A stretch of DNA of 64,000 nucleotides from Chiua virens (Eukaryota > Basidiomycota > Agaricomycetes > Boletales > Boletaceae): the NCBI GenBank assembly GCA_019787685.1, contig JAHNUO010000002.1, forward strand, positions 434,001 through 498,000, read 5' to 3'. A program made the position numbers and the translations under genes. A model generated the notes under the pieces. The model saw nothing but the letters and a program-made list of their open reading frames with translations. It made no database searches and was not told where the DNA came from. This document shows, piece by piece, positions 33,100 to 44,499 of the stretch. Position 1 is the first letter of the stretch. Each line of letters begins with the position of its first letter.

Positions 33100-36000
33100 G
33101 GAAAGAGAAATCTCTTTACCGATTTTGGTTTTCCCAGTGAATCAAATTGGCTATGTAGGAGCAAAGGCATTAATTGAACAGTAGAGCTAATGTGATCTTC
33201 ATTCATGAAGAATATGTCACTAAACATAATCTCTCTCAATTTGAATTGCCATGCCCAATACAAGTCTTCAATGTGGATAGAACCAAGAACCAATCAGGCT
33301 CTATTACACATGTGACACAGATCTTGATTGATTAAAAAGGTCACAGGGAAATAGTTGATGCCAAAATAACCAATTTAGGAAAGAATAATCTTATCCTTGG
33401 GTTCACATGGCTAAAGCACCATAATTCCCATTTGACTGGATGACAGGACAAGTCACAATGTGTCATTGCCTAGAAGAATGTCACTCACAAGCTGAGGACA
33501 ACTTCTTGGATTTCATAATTGCAGAAGAAATATCATATGCAAACTCTATCATGGAATCCTGTATTTTTTTTCTGCTCACATGGAAACTCCACCACCTCCT
33601 CCTAAGGAATGCACTCTTGAAGAGATGGTTCCCAGGGAATTTATGAAATGTACTAAAGTTTTCAGCAAAAATGAAATCTAAAAGAATCCTGTTATATAAA
33701 CCATGGGATCATGCAATAGATCTCAAGGACACATTTGTACCTAAAAAAGGTTGCCTCATTCCTCTCTCTGTTACTACACAAGAGGAGGTGTCAGCATTCA
33801 TTGATGACCAACTCAAGAAAGGTTACATCAGATCCTCTAAGTCCAAAGAAACATCCCCAGTATTCTTCATCCCAAAGAAGGATAGAAAGAAGCATATGGT
33901 TTAGGACTACAGATACCTTAATGAACATACATGCAAAAACAATTACCCTCTTCCCGTTATCTCTCAACTCCATCAGTGGAAGCATCTTATCATTGTTGAA
34001 AGTCTGGGCTTACCATAACCAAAGTCATGTCTAGGGTCATGAAACCTATGTCAGATGGCTTCATTTCATGTAAAGATTGCTTTGTTAAAATCTGAGAACA
34101 AGTTTATAGAGAGATTATTTTGTCTACTTCCTGTCCAGCCCTAGCCAGTTAGATACCTTGCTAGACTAGTCTGGCTAGCTCTGTCCAGACTGGACAGACC
34201 AAGGGTTGTTTTGCTGATGTCGTTGATAAGTTGAAATTGGCTAAACTCTTTACAAAAATGAACTTAAGATGGGGATATAATAATGTATGCATCAAAGAAG
34301 GCAATGAATGGAAGGCAGCTTTTGTTTGCCATTGAGGCTCCTTCAAACCCATTATTATGTATTTCAGATTATGCAACTCTCCTGCAACCTTCCAAATTAT
34401 GATGAACAAAATCTTCTCAGACATGAACAGAGTCATGGTTGTCTACATTGATGATCTCATGATTTTTACCTATACTGATAACCAAGAAGAACATGACAAA
34501 ATAGTTCTAGAGGTCTTAAAATGCCTCGAAGACAATGACCTCTATGTAAAACCAGAAAAGTGCTTTTTTCGCATAAAAGAAGTGGACTTCCTCAGAATGA
34601 TCATGGGATCTGATGGGATCAAAATGGATAATGAAAAGACCAAAGCAGTAGCTCAATGGCCAATTCCCACAACAGTCAAATATGTTTGCAGTTTTCTCAG
34701 ACTTACCAACTTCTATCACAGATTCATAAAGACTATGGAAAATTTATATAACCCCTACATGATCTAACAAAAAAGGATCAAAAATTCAAATGGATCTTCA
34801 CATGCAACGAGGCCTTTACCACCTAAAACAGGCTTTTATGACAGCCCCTATCCTAGCCTATCCTGATCAAAACACCAAATATTGTCTTGAATGCAATTCT
34901 TCAGATTTTGCTACTGGCACAGTTCTATTGCTTGAAAAGGAAGGCTTATGGCATCCTGTGACTTACAATAGCCACTCTATGACCCTAGAAGAATAGAACT
35001 ACCCAATAGCTGACAAAGAGATGCTCTTGGTTATTTGCTCTTTGGAATTATGGTGCTACTACTTAGAAGGTGCAAAATACGAATCTGAAATATAGAATAA
35101 TCACCAAAACCTTATGTGGTTTATGACCTGCCAAGACTTTAATTGAAGGCAAGCAAGATGGGTGCAATATCTCTCACACTTCAACTTCACTTGGCACCAC
35201 AAGGCAGGTGTAACTATGGGAAAAGCACACACTTTAAACAGGAGGGAGGATCACACAATCAGTATTGATGATGACAACAAGGGAATACTCCTAATGGACC
35301 CTGAAAAGATCAGATTAGCTGTCACTCTCCTCTACAATGGAGATAAATTCCTTACCTTTATATAACATGAAACCATGAAATTATCACCTTCAGCTATGAA
35401 ATACTTTCTATCTATTGGATACTCAGTTGAGGATGCCTTCCTTAGAAAGGGGGGTAAGATCTTCATTCCCAATGAATTGAGAACCAAATCCATTACTATG
35501 TGTCATGACACTCCTGAAGCCATACATCTTGGTTATAATAAAACCCTTGAACTTCTCTCATGAAACCACATATGGCCCAATATGAAAGAAGACATAAAAA
35601 CCTATGTTTCACATTGTGAAAGATATGCTTGTTTCAAAGGTTCAAATCAAAAGACAGCAGGATCTCTGTAACCCTTAGAAACACTGTCATTACCATGGGA
35701 AGACATTACAGCAGATTTCATCACTGATCTTCCCCCTTCACACTCCTATGATTCCATTCTCACAGTGGTAGATCACTTCCCTAAAGAAGTTGAATTCATC
35801 CCCTGCCACAAAATGTGTTCATCTATGGATTTCACCAAATTATATCTTTCACATATATGGAAACATTATGGCCCTCTGAAAATCACAATCTCAGATAGAG
35901 GGCCACAATTCACTTCCAAACTTATGAAAGACATATGCTCAGGGTTAAAAATTACACCCAAATTATCCACCACTCATCACCTGTAAACTAACAGACAATC

Positions 36001-36752
36001 TGAATGAATGAATGAGGAGGTACAACAATATCTTCACATGTTCTTTGCAGAGAAGGACAACACCTGGTCTGACTGGCTCTCCTTAACCTAGTTCTCATAC
36101 AATAGCAAGAAACATACATCTATGAAATTCTCCCCTTTCGAAATCACACACTCTTACATCCCTTGCATGGAAATTATGCCTCATGACATGAAACACCTGG
36201 CTGCTCAGAACTTCATCACAGATTTCTCTGAAATACTTGAGCAAACTAAGTCTAACATAGACAAAGCCATGGAACATGTGAAAAATGTTAGATAAATTGA
36301 GATCAGAACCCCCTTCTTATCTAACAGGAGACAAGGTCTGGCTCTTGATTGCAAACCTAAAAATAAAACAATACCCTAAATTCACAGACAAGTGGATTGG
36401 TCCCTATGACATAATCTCTATGCATGGCCTGAACACTCTTAAGCTTTGGTTACCTAAAACCATGTGAATTCATCCTGTGGTGAACATCTCTCAGGTCAAA
36501 CCATATAAAGAACATTTATCTGATCAACCGCTTTATAAACTGTGTCCTATTGTGATTGGAGATGACTGAGAAGAAGAATATGAAGTGGAATACATAGTCA
36601 ACTCTTGTATAAGAGGACGCCACTTAGAATACCTCATCCACTGGAAAGGATATGATAATGACAAATGCACATGGGAACCCCTTAAAAACCTCATGAATGC
36701 TCAGAAGTTGATTGCTGACTTCCACAAAGCTCACCCTGAAGCCCCACACTGA
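33100..36752 (+). pseudogene. Element C pol relic: protease, RT, RNase H, integrase, chromodomain
   Basis: Order on plus: a protease remnant (NQIGYVGAKALIEQ, whose catalytic D-S-G is lost to a frameshift; then NNLILGFTWLKHH); RT (DHAIDLKDTFVPKKG, FFIPKKDRKK, MNLRWGYNNVCIKEGNEWKA, LCNSPATFQIMMN, VVYIDDLMIF with the YIDD active site, LTNFYHRFI); RNase H (LAYPDQNTKYCLECNSSDFA); integrase zinc region near 35440-35640; integrase core (ITADFITDLPP, ITISDRGPQFTSKLM); then WIGPYDIISMHGLN and a chromodomain (YEVEYIVNSCIRGRHLEYLI, HWKGYDNDKCTWEPLKNL). Many stops and frameshifts occur. The insertion at 33971-34219 interrupts RT. Confidence 0.92.
33971..34219 (+). mobile_element. 249-bp MITE-like insertion in the element C RT
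   Basis: Starts CATCAG and ends CTGATG (6-bp inverted termini), with TC on both sides (33969-33970, 34220-34221). Removing it and one TC rejoins the RT frame ISQL-VDKLKLAKLF, which matches the corresponding LISDLVDKLKDAKLF of element A. Related copies: 29007-29223 and, inverted and partial, 29825-29865. No coding capacity. Confidence 0.82.
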
Positions 36753-36882
36753 TTAAAAGTCACCTTTATGGAATTTAACTCCATGTTCTGACACTATGAA
36801 CAAGCAACCAAACCCAAATTCAAACATGATTCAGGAATTCATCACTTAAACTATGAAACAGATCATCCAGAGTTTAATTATC

Positions 36883-36895
36883 AGATGGGGGGTAG
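36883..36895 (+). promoter_or_regulatory. Polypurine tract of element C
   Basis: AGATGGGGGGTAG directly precedes the 3' LTR, as expected for the plus-strand primer. Confidence 0.7.
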
Positions 36896-37228
36896 TGTTA
36901 TGATCTTAACATTTCATCCCTCAATGGACTTAACATTCAATTGTTTCTAAACATTACAACATATAATGCCTCATGTCAAGGCTGTCCAAAGGAACACATT
37001 CAATTAGCCACCACATATACACAGCATCACCATGACTCATGTCCTTATCTTTCATTTCTATCATACCAAGGCAGTGCAAGGCTACATATGTCTCTTATCA
37101 ATTCACACCTTATCATCCAATAGGATACATTATGCTTATCTACATAGTTCATACTCAGATTAGAACTCTGACACCCATGTACATAGTATATAAACCCCAT
37201 GAATTGAAACCAAGGGACTCTAACAAAT
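36896..37228 (+). repeat. Truncated 3' LTR of element C
   Basis: Starts TGTTATGATCTTAAC and follows the 5' LTR to CTCTAACAAA, then stops; about 100 bp are missing where GGACTGG/CCAGTCC repeats begin. Confidence 0.85.
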
Positions 37229-37229
37229 A

Positions 37230-37440
37230 GTGTTTGTTTTAAAGTCCAGTCCAGTCTGGTTTTCCACAGTCCAAATGAGGCAACTGGACCAAGACTGGTT
37301 ACTTAGTAAGCTTCCAAAAGTGGTAGGACTGGACCAAAACCACAAAAAACCGGTCCTAACAACTTTAACAATGTTTTTAGGACCAGTTTGGACTGGGTTT
37401 CACAAAGACTGGCTTAGTCATCAGTGTACTGAATTTAGAT
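37230..37440. repeat. Probable hAT subterminal repeat region
   Basis: Clustered CCAGTCC, GGACTGG, GGACCA and ACTGGTT motifs on both strands, upstream of a hAT transposase relic. Similar to 11900-12080. Confidence 0.45.
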
Positions 37441-37989
37441 TAGATTCTTGCCATTCTGGGGATCCAATTTTCGTGGGAGTCAGTGCAGAATGACTGAGAT
37501 ATGATCATTTTCACATCACATGTTATCTACAGGTGTTATCTACTCATCTGCAATAGAGATCACAATCAAGATAGGTATATTCACATCATTCATGCTTTGT
37601 CATCAGTGTATGTAATGTAGAGAAGACCCCTGGTGTGTCGTGGGTCCAATAGTTGTGAGAATTGGTCACTAAACAGCTGAGATAGTAGCTCAAACAAAAG
37701 TGTTGTTCATGGGTCTCACAGTCACCTGGATCAAGGACACAGGCAAAGGTTCATCAGCAAACCAACCATCATCTGGACAGTGCTGGACAGCTCTAGACAG
37801 TTTCTGACAGAAAGGTTCCCAACTGTCTAGAACTGGACAGATATTGAAAAAAAATCCTGCCTCTAAACTTCTCAAAATTTCACAAGGTAAAATTTCCATC
37901 AAATGAAGTCAATTGAGATAGTTTTTATGAGCCTAGACATTGATTTGCTCATGTGGCAAGCCCAGACTTTCAACAGTGTGAAGGCTGTT
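37441..37989. other. Spacer before the hAT relic
   Basis: No motif is recognised; it may be the decayed N-terminal part of the hAT gene. Confidence 0.4.
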
Positions 37990-38533
37990 CCACTTATAAG
38001 TTAGATAATGCACAGTGAGGTCATTGGATTCCATGCTGTTTCAGAAGCACACACAGGTGAGAGGCTTGGTCAGTGTTTTGTGATGCTGTGTCAGCAAGCA
38101 GGTATTATCACTAGCAAAGGGTCCAAGGTAAGTTCTCTCATTATTTTATTTTGCCTGAATGCTACTGTTTGCCATTCACAGCTGTTCTATGTAACTGTGG
38201 ACAATATGAGCAATAACAACATGACATGCAGCCATATCAAGGCAACTCTCTACTCATGCTGTATCTACTTCTTCAATTTGGACCAGCACTGTCTCCCATG
38301 TGTCGTGCACATTGTCAATCTTGCAATCACTACCTTCATGGGTGTCATCATCAAAATCACCCATGTTGAGACCACCACCTCTATCTGAGAATTTGATCCA
38401 ATGCTCCCTGAAAACCACATCCTTGACAATTTTTGGATGCTGTTGCTACCATCAGAACCCTCATTGTCAAGATTCAATCCCTTGGTGAATGTGTTACATA
38501 TTTTGAGTGACTCCAGTGAGTGTGGAATTGAGG
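37990..38533 (+). pseudogene. hAT transposase relic
   Basis: The frame reads SEVIGFHAVSEAHTGERLGQ, GIITSKGSK, an intron (GTAAGT to CACAG, 38128-38181), LFYVTVDNMSNNN, HCLPCVVHIVNLA (the conserved CxxH hAT block) and, in a shifted frame, DAVATIRTLIVKIQSLGE and TYFE. These match the central region of Agaricomycete hAT transposases. The family D solo LTR at 38534 cuts it. I see no clear hAT sequence after that LTR before the Plavaka relic starts. Confidence 0.8.
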
Positions 38534-39126
38534 TGAAACAACTAAACCTTTATAGGCTTAAGTTATTTGCTGGAAGGACAATGAAAGTGAGTCAAGGGAC
38601 TGGAGAGGCTGGGGGAAACTCCAGAAGGACAAGACTGAGTCCTTCAGTGAGTTGGGGATGTTCCTTTTATACTATTCTACTGTTTGTACAAGTGTAAACT
38701 AAATCTACAGATATGCTATGCTATGGGACAAGGGTTTGAATGGGTATAGGGTATATGGATCTAGAATACATAGACATGAGGGGGAAATAGCCATGAGGGT
38801 AGGCATAAGGTAAAGTAGGCATGAGGTGAGCATGTGTAGAATGGAATGACATACTATGAGTCTAGAGGGTGTCTAAAGGTTTGTATGGTCTAGACTGGTC
38901 AAGGGTTAGTGGTTCTAGACTATAGCAAGGCATGGGTCAATGTATTCAATCATATATTACTTTGTATTTACTCAGTGTTCAGTTCTGGAACTTTCAAAGG
39001 TGTGGAAATTTCAGCAACTCAAAAGGAATGGAATGCTATATTATAGCAAGCTCAAATGCAAAGGAAAAAATATGAAAAATGCATGAAAATAAAGTGATTG
39101 GAATAGTATATTGTATGATCATAATA
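38534..39126 (-). mobile_element. Solo LTR, family D, minus strand
   Basis: Reverse complement of 30532-31153 and 49053-49683, from TGAAACAACTAAACC to a decayed CATAATA end. It is flanked by TGAGG (38529-38533) and TAAGG (39127-39131), a 4/5 target duplication with one G-to-A change. Confidence 0.87.
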
Positions 39127-39289
39127 TAAGGGATGATGATGAGTGACCCCATCAAAAACCTTTAATATTGTTTCATCCCCTCAGGTGGCTTCATAGATTG
39201 CAGGTACCCCAGAGGAGAGTTTATTAGCAGCCACAGGTCTGAAAGCATCACTAGTCACCATTGCTATGTCCAAAAAATTTAGTAACCCT

Positions 39290-41318
39290 TATCAGCACCC
39301 TCCTTGCACTGCTGAGAAAACTCTCCTTGCAATTTGTTCTGCTTGCTGAAAGCATTCACCCATGGACTATAAGAACTTTTTCAAGGTCATCAAATTGTTG
39401 AGTTTAAACAGTGTTATTGAACCAGTTTGGATAGACTGGGCACTGTTGAGCCCTTCCAACTTTATTACTGTTGAACTGTTACACCAGTTTCATCAGTTCA
39501 CATGGGACCATGATGTAAAGCAGTATGTCACCATTCTTGGTGTCAATGAGCTTAACTTTTACTTTTCCATTATTTAGATATTATTGGGTTACCTGTTAGA
39601 GGTAGCCAACTCTGGATCTCCAGAGTTGTAGCATTGGATAGGACTTGGCTTCACCGTATGTGGTGCACCCTTGTCACAGTCTGTCCCTATATTTCGGATG
39701 TGCAGAGAACAGAGGTAAATGTAAGACTCAACACATAAAGTGGAGTCGAGTGGAGTAAAGACCATCAAGGTCTTATGGAGTGTTCAGAGTGAGTCATACA
39801 AATAAACTAATATTCAGACTAAAGTTACAATCAAAGTAACTATGGTTTATATACTCGGAGGAAACATAATGATTAGTCATGGAGCAAGGAGATGAGTAAT
39901 ACAGAGAAATAGAGAATGACTAATTCTGAGTAAGATGGGAGATCAGGAAACAAGATAACCAGAGGTAAGTCGGGTACTGAGGAAGCTGGAGCTATGCTCA
40001 TAAGCGAGACACAGGTTATGTACTAAAACAAAAGAGGAAACATATATATGTAATGGAGGTCTGGGATCATGGAGTTGTGTCCTGAGGGAGATCAACCCAG
40101 AGTTATCATCTAAGAGAACCTGAGTTATATCCAGAGGAACGGAGAACAGAGTGGTATATGACATTACCGAGCATTTGATGATGATTCCAAATATTCAAGC
40201 TGAAGCAGGTTATAGGCCATGATCACTGTGCTGTACAGTGGTATATCATAGGTGCCACAGCTGATGGTGTCCCTTGGAGATTCCTTATTACCATCTGCTC
40301 ACTTCTAGATTTCTGTTATCTGGCACAAGCATCTACATTCATGACTCATTCCCTGGATCACATTGCCTAGGCACTACAGGAATTCTATGATCACAAAGAT
40401 GCAATTCACCAAGGTACCTGAGACAACTGGGAACTTCCTAAACTTGAACTGCTTCAAAGTGTAGTCCCTGGCATCTGTCAATCTGGCACTGCAGTGCAGT
40501 GGAGTACCAATGTCATGGAGCATGCCTACATTAATGAAATCAAGATTCTGGCACATGTAGAAAACAATCAAAATTACTGCAATCAGATTGCCTGTCACCT
40601 CAACAGACTTAACAAATGTTTCAGGTTAGATTTATGTAGTTACATACATGAAGGAGCAGCACTGTGTGGACAGAGCAGATAAAGAACTTTCTGAGAAGTG
40701 GGAGGAGGATCACAAAGCTGATGCAGAGCTGATCACCATCTCTGAATATGTTGCTCCAACATGCCCAATCATGCACTACTTCTCTGCTGTGCATGCCCTT
40801 CTGAATGGATCTCACCTCAATGCTCTACAACCTTTCTGGACATTTGCCACCTTGACTACTGCATTTTACATTGCACTCAAGCCATCATTGCAGCTCACTC
40901 TTGTAGAAGCTGCCATCAAGTAAAGTTACCTGATTTCGTTCCCACTGTCACCTCTTTCATCACACAGCAGGACTACAGCTTGGTACTGATGGCACTGGAT
41001 AGCATCAAGCTACAAGTTTTGCACACCATGCATGGGCAGGAAATGTCTTATCATACTCATGATTTGGAACTGCCCTAGACCCTTTGTGCTGTTCTCCTGT
41101 CCACCAAAAATCCCTATGATAAATATGATTTGGTGACTGTTGGCAATCAACCAGAAAGTGATTGGCCAAAGCAAGGTTAGAAGCACATGCTGTCACCCAA
41201 CTCTGACTTATATTTAAACTTCTCCATTGTGAGGTTTCCATCATATACATTCAATGCTTCAATGTGGGGAGCATGAGCATGGTAACTGGAATGTGCCTTC
41301 TCAAGTGAGCAGTGAGGG
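39290..41318 (+). pseudogene. Plavaka transposase relic 2 (split by a solo LTR)
   Basis: Before the LTR at 39594: DYKNFFKVIKLLSLNSVIEP, HQFHQFTWDHDVKQYVT and NELNFYFSI. After it, continuing across the TTACC duplication: YRAFDDDSKYS, then in mixed frames VPWRFLITICSLLDF, ALQEFYDHKDAIH, NWELPKLELLQSVVPGI, VQWSTNVMEHAYINEIKI and NNQNYCNQIACHLNRLNKCF. The C-terminal part is open at 40648-40923 (TCPIMHYFSAVHALLNG, TTAFYIALKPSLQLTLVEAA) and fades by 41260. The motif order is that of Plavaka/CACTA-like fungal DNA transposases. Stops and shifts make it inactive. Confidence 0.82.
39594..40163 (-). mobile_element. Solo LTR, family B, in a Plavaka relic
   Basis: Starts TGTTAGAGG and ends GGTATATGACA, flanked by perfect TTACC duplications (39589-39593, 40164-40168). 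The first 15 or so bases after TGTTAGAG seen in the 18489 copy are deleted. Orientation follows element B (sense minus). Confidence 0.93.
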
Positions 41319-41320
41319 TA

Positions 41321-42191
41321 TAGTGGCTCAAACAACTGTCCCAATATTTGTATGTTTTTCACCAAATGCAATAAAACACGGTAACCACTAAACCTTACCA
41401 AAACCTGTGTGAATACAAAATATAGTACTTACTCCTGGCTTTCTACTGGACCAAGGGTCAAAGGATTTGAATAAGATTTGATGAAATGACAATCATTTCA
41501 AAATGATCACTCATTGGGACAGTTTTTTGACTTTACATAAATGTAAGTATTTGGTATTTGGTATTACCTCCTTTGACCTTGATAACTGCTTCAAGCCTTT
41601 AGTGAGCTCAATAGCATTTTTTGGCCTTGCCAGTAATGATCTGTTGTATAATAGCCCTTTGCTGGTAAATAAAAACTTTGAAGAGTGACCACCAAGATAT
41701 TTAGTCTTGTCTGGCTAGACTTCCTGAAGGACCCTAGACACTGTAGACTTGCCTAGACCAGTTTGAGAGGTTATTTCCTGGAAGAAAGATTAATGGAAGG
41801 GAAGGAGACAGTATTGTCCCTTAAAAGCTGGAGATAGGTTTTATAATGATGATAGGAAAGTTACTATGAAATAGTGGGTGCTAGCTGACAATAGTTACAC
41901 AAACATAACATAATTGAACCATTATCAAATGTATGTAAGTACTTTACAACATGTCTAATATATGTAATCCAAATCTAAAGTCAAAGAACTATCCCAATGA
42001 GTGATCATTTTGAAATGATTGCCATTTCATCAAATCTTATTCAAATCCTTTGACCCTTGGTCCAATAGAAAGCCAGGAGTAGGTACTATACTTCATATTC
42101 CCACAGGTTTGGGTAAGATTTAGTAGGTTACTGTGTTTTATTGCATTTAGTACAAAACATGCAAACATTGGGACAGTTGTTTGAGCCACTG
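41321..42191. mobile_element. 871-bp MITE with about 205-bp inverted termini and TA duplications
   Basis: 41321-41535 and 41985-42191 are inverted copies of each other, starting TAGTGGCTCAAACAACTGTC and CAGTGGCTCAAACAACTGTC. TA dinucleotides flank both ends (41319-41320, 42192-42193). The CAGTGGCTC terminus and TA target fit the Tc1/mariner superfamily. The 450-bp centre has no transposase frame. A half copy lies at 51388-51695. Confidence 0.85.
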
Positions 42192-42199
42192 TAAATGGA

Positions 42200-43090
42200 A
42201 TCACATCAGAGAGGTAATCTCATTGACATTTATCCATTCACCTTTACACATTATTCCTAATTTTGGTGCTGAGGCACATCCCTGCTTGAACAAGTTGAGC
42301 AGTAATGAACTTAGCACTAAGTTTGTGTTATCACCCCTGGAAGCTGATTTAGTCACTGAACACAACAACCTCATCCCTACTCAAAAAATCAACACCAATG
42401 ATGACATCATGCTACTCATGGGTACCAACAATCCTGATGATGATCCCTGCCAAACAATTGATCTATGCCCATTCTATTGCACAGTAAGCCGATATATTTT
42501 TGTTCAGCATGACCAAACGAATGTACAGTTGAACTGAGGGCACCTGGTCATGGATGGCTGGTCCAGGACAGCCAGTGGTGCATGATGCACTTTATGATCT
42601 AGAATTGTTTTTGTATGTCCTCATTAGGATCTGACAAGTTCTTCAATACTTTCAAGCCAAGTGTCCTCAAAATGATCACTGTTCAATCTGACTTGATGTG
42701 GGTGCCTTTATTTTGCCACATATACATCTGTACTTCAAGTCTTTTATCCCACTCCTATTGTATCTTTGAGCAGACATCATCCTACCACAGGTGACAAACA
42801 AGCACTGTGACTTCTATCACAAAAATACTAATCATAACACCTTCATTAGGTACATTGTCATGGCTCTTTCCAATCTTCAACCCAATGACTGGATCAATAT
42901 GTCAGTTCAGCAGAAGAGTAGCAATGTGTTTTCTCAGATCTCACTGGAAACTGCCACTTTGCAAAAGGGATTTGCACTACTCAAGATTATGCTACTCGTG
43001 CCCTCCCCCCCTGCTGCCCTGAAGAGTCTGCTACCTGGTCATGCTGCCATTAGGAGCAAATCAGGTCTTCACCAACCTCCAGAATAGAGT
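42200..43090 (+). pseudogene. Possible FunK1-like fungal kinase relic
   Basis: Frames give DDDPCQTIDLCPFYCTVSRY, HLVMDGWSRTA and ALYDLELFLYVLIRI, then ALSNLQPNDWINM. The DLELFLYVL segment resembles the DLES(L/F)xYV region after the activation loop of fungus-specific FunK1 kinases. No complete catalytic loop is visible, and stops occur. The assignment rests on memory of the family. Confidence 0.35.
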
Positions 43091-43425
43091 TTGAGCAGAG
43101 GCCTGATGGTGACAATGACTTCATGCCTGCCAGTCCTACTACTCTGAAGTATATGCTTTTGGACCCTTTTCTACCCTCTCCTGACTCTTGCCACTATTCC
43201 AAGCAAATGACCTGCAACTCCAGCACATTGCACTGTGTACTGTTCAATGACTCAAGGACCAAGCTGATTGGTCTTTCAGGGAATGAGGGACTTTAGATCT
43301 GAGTCACATCTGTACTCATGGCATGTTCTACTTGTAGCATAATATAATATGCCCTGTTTGACCTTCATTGGTGTATAGGTGATTATATTTCCAGCTATTT
43401 TGTACATTACTATTTTATATATGTT
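43091..43425. other. Spacer before the helicase fragment
   Basis: No motif I can name; it may be decayed upstream helicase sequence. Confidence 0.35.
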
Positions 43426-44316
43426 CTAATGTTACATAAATATACCCAACACATATCTATCACTGTCCTGTTCAGTGGGGACTTTAGACAAATTCTTCCT
43501 GTCATTCAGCATGGCTCAAGGGAACAGATTGTCCCTGCCACTCTCACCCACTCTCACCTCTGGGCCAACATCACTGTCCACTATCTCCTTCAAAATATGT
43601 GTCTTGGCCATGATCCTGAATCTGATCAATGGGCACAACAGCTTCTCAACATTGGCATTACTTCTGGAGACCTCATCCTTCCTGACCACATGCACAGTTG
43701 TGATGACTTGCAATCCCTCATTGATGCCATCTACTCTCAGCTCCTGGCCAGAAACCAACCTCTTCCTGATCAGTACTTTTTGGATTGCACTATTCTTGCT
43801 CCTAGGAGTGTCCAGGTCCATGACATCAACTCTACCATTCTCAACTCTCTGGCACCTGACCAGAAGATGACCTATCTTAGTGCTGACTCTGTTACTGACA
43901 GAGAATATGACTATGTCCAACCAGAAGTTCTCCATACCTTCAGTCCCTCTGGTTTTCCCCTTCACAAGCTGGAGCTTAAGGATGGTGCCCCACTCATGTT
44001 GTTGCACAATCTTGATCCCACCCATGGTCTCTACAATGGCACTCACTTGAGACTCATTAAATCTACTCACCATATCTTGGAGTGTCATATCTTGGGTGGC
44101 AATCCCAATGACAATATTGTCTTCATCCCTTGCATGGCTTTGGATAGTGGTCTGGAGGATTCCCCTGTTCCATTTTGTCGCTTGCAATTCCCTGTCCATC
44201 TGGCCTATTCAATGACTATCAACAAATCTCATGGTCAACTCTATGTTGCTCTTTCACATTATACTCATCCTAGAAATATCAAAGTTCTCTTTCCTTCTGA
44301 TCCAGACAATTATTAA
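43426..44316 (+). pseudogene. Helitron Pif1-like helicase, C-terminal fragment
   Basis: A 295-aa open frame starts in motif III (VLFSGDFRQILPV). It continues with WANITVHYLLQNMCL, QYFLDCTILAPRSVQVHDIN, YLSADSVTDREYDY, GFPLHKLELKDGAPLMLLHN, LDPTHGLYNGTHLRLI and QFPVHLAYSMTINKSHGQ, and ends LYVALSHYTHPRNIKVLFP. This is the second RecA-like half of the Pif1 helicase encoded by Helitrons. Walker A/B and the Rep/HUH part are absent. Between NKSHGQ and LYVALS the usual segment of about 15-20 residues is missing; it would itself end in HGQ, which suggests an internal deletion. A second C-terminal copy lies at 46195-46320. Confidence 0.9.
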
Positions 44317-44466
44317 TCTACCAAAGTTACAAATATTGTTTAGAATGAAGTATTTAGAAACTTGCAAATATGATTTGTACTACTACTATACATTTGTAAC
44401 CATGATATCCAAAATGAATCTATTATACCTACTCAAACTTTATAACTCCCCAAAAAACTAACCTTA

Positions 44467-44495
44467 CAAGGCAATGACTCAGGTGGAATGCCTTG
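44467..44495 (+). other. Hairpin near the Helitron 3' end
   Basis: CAAGGCA (44467-44473) and TGCCTTG (44489-44495) form a perfect 7-bp stem with a 15-nt loop, about 180 bp after the helicase stop. A diverged copy (GAGGCAACAACTTGGGTG) lies at 46501-46530, where Gypsy sequence starts immediately. This fits a Helitron-like 3' terminus. I do not see a canonical CTRR end. Confidence 0.4.
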
Positions 44496-44499
44496 TCAA

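Larger units (their letters stand above)
30218..37228 (+). mobile_element. Element C: decayed Ty3/Gypsy chromodomain retrotransposon
   Basis: The 5' LTR (30218-31283, interrupted), primer-binding site, gag and pol relics, chromodomain, purine tract and 3' LTR (36896-37228, truncated) occur in the expected order on plus. All frames carry stops and shifts and the DNA is poor in CpG, so it is old. It was later hit by a family D solo LTR (30532-31153) and a 249-bp MITE-like insertion in RT (33971-34219). Its 3' LTR is cut off where hAT sequence begins. Confidence 0.92.

Noticed and set aside
33971..34219. Spliceosomal intron in RT
   Set aside because: No GT-AG borders in the right places, a TC duplication, and other dispersed copies: an insertion fits better.
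43516..44199. 227-aa minus-strand ORF opposite the Helitron helicase
   Set aside because: It is a mirror of the helicase frame; the plus frame carries the recognised motifs.
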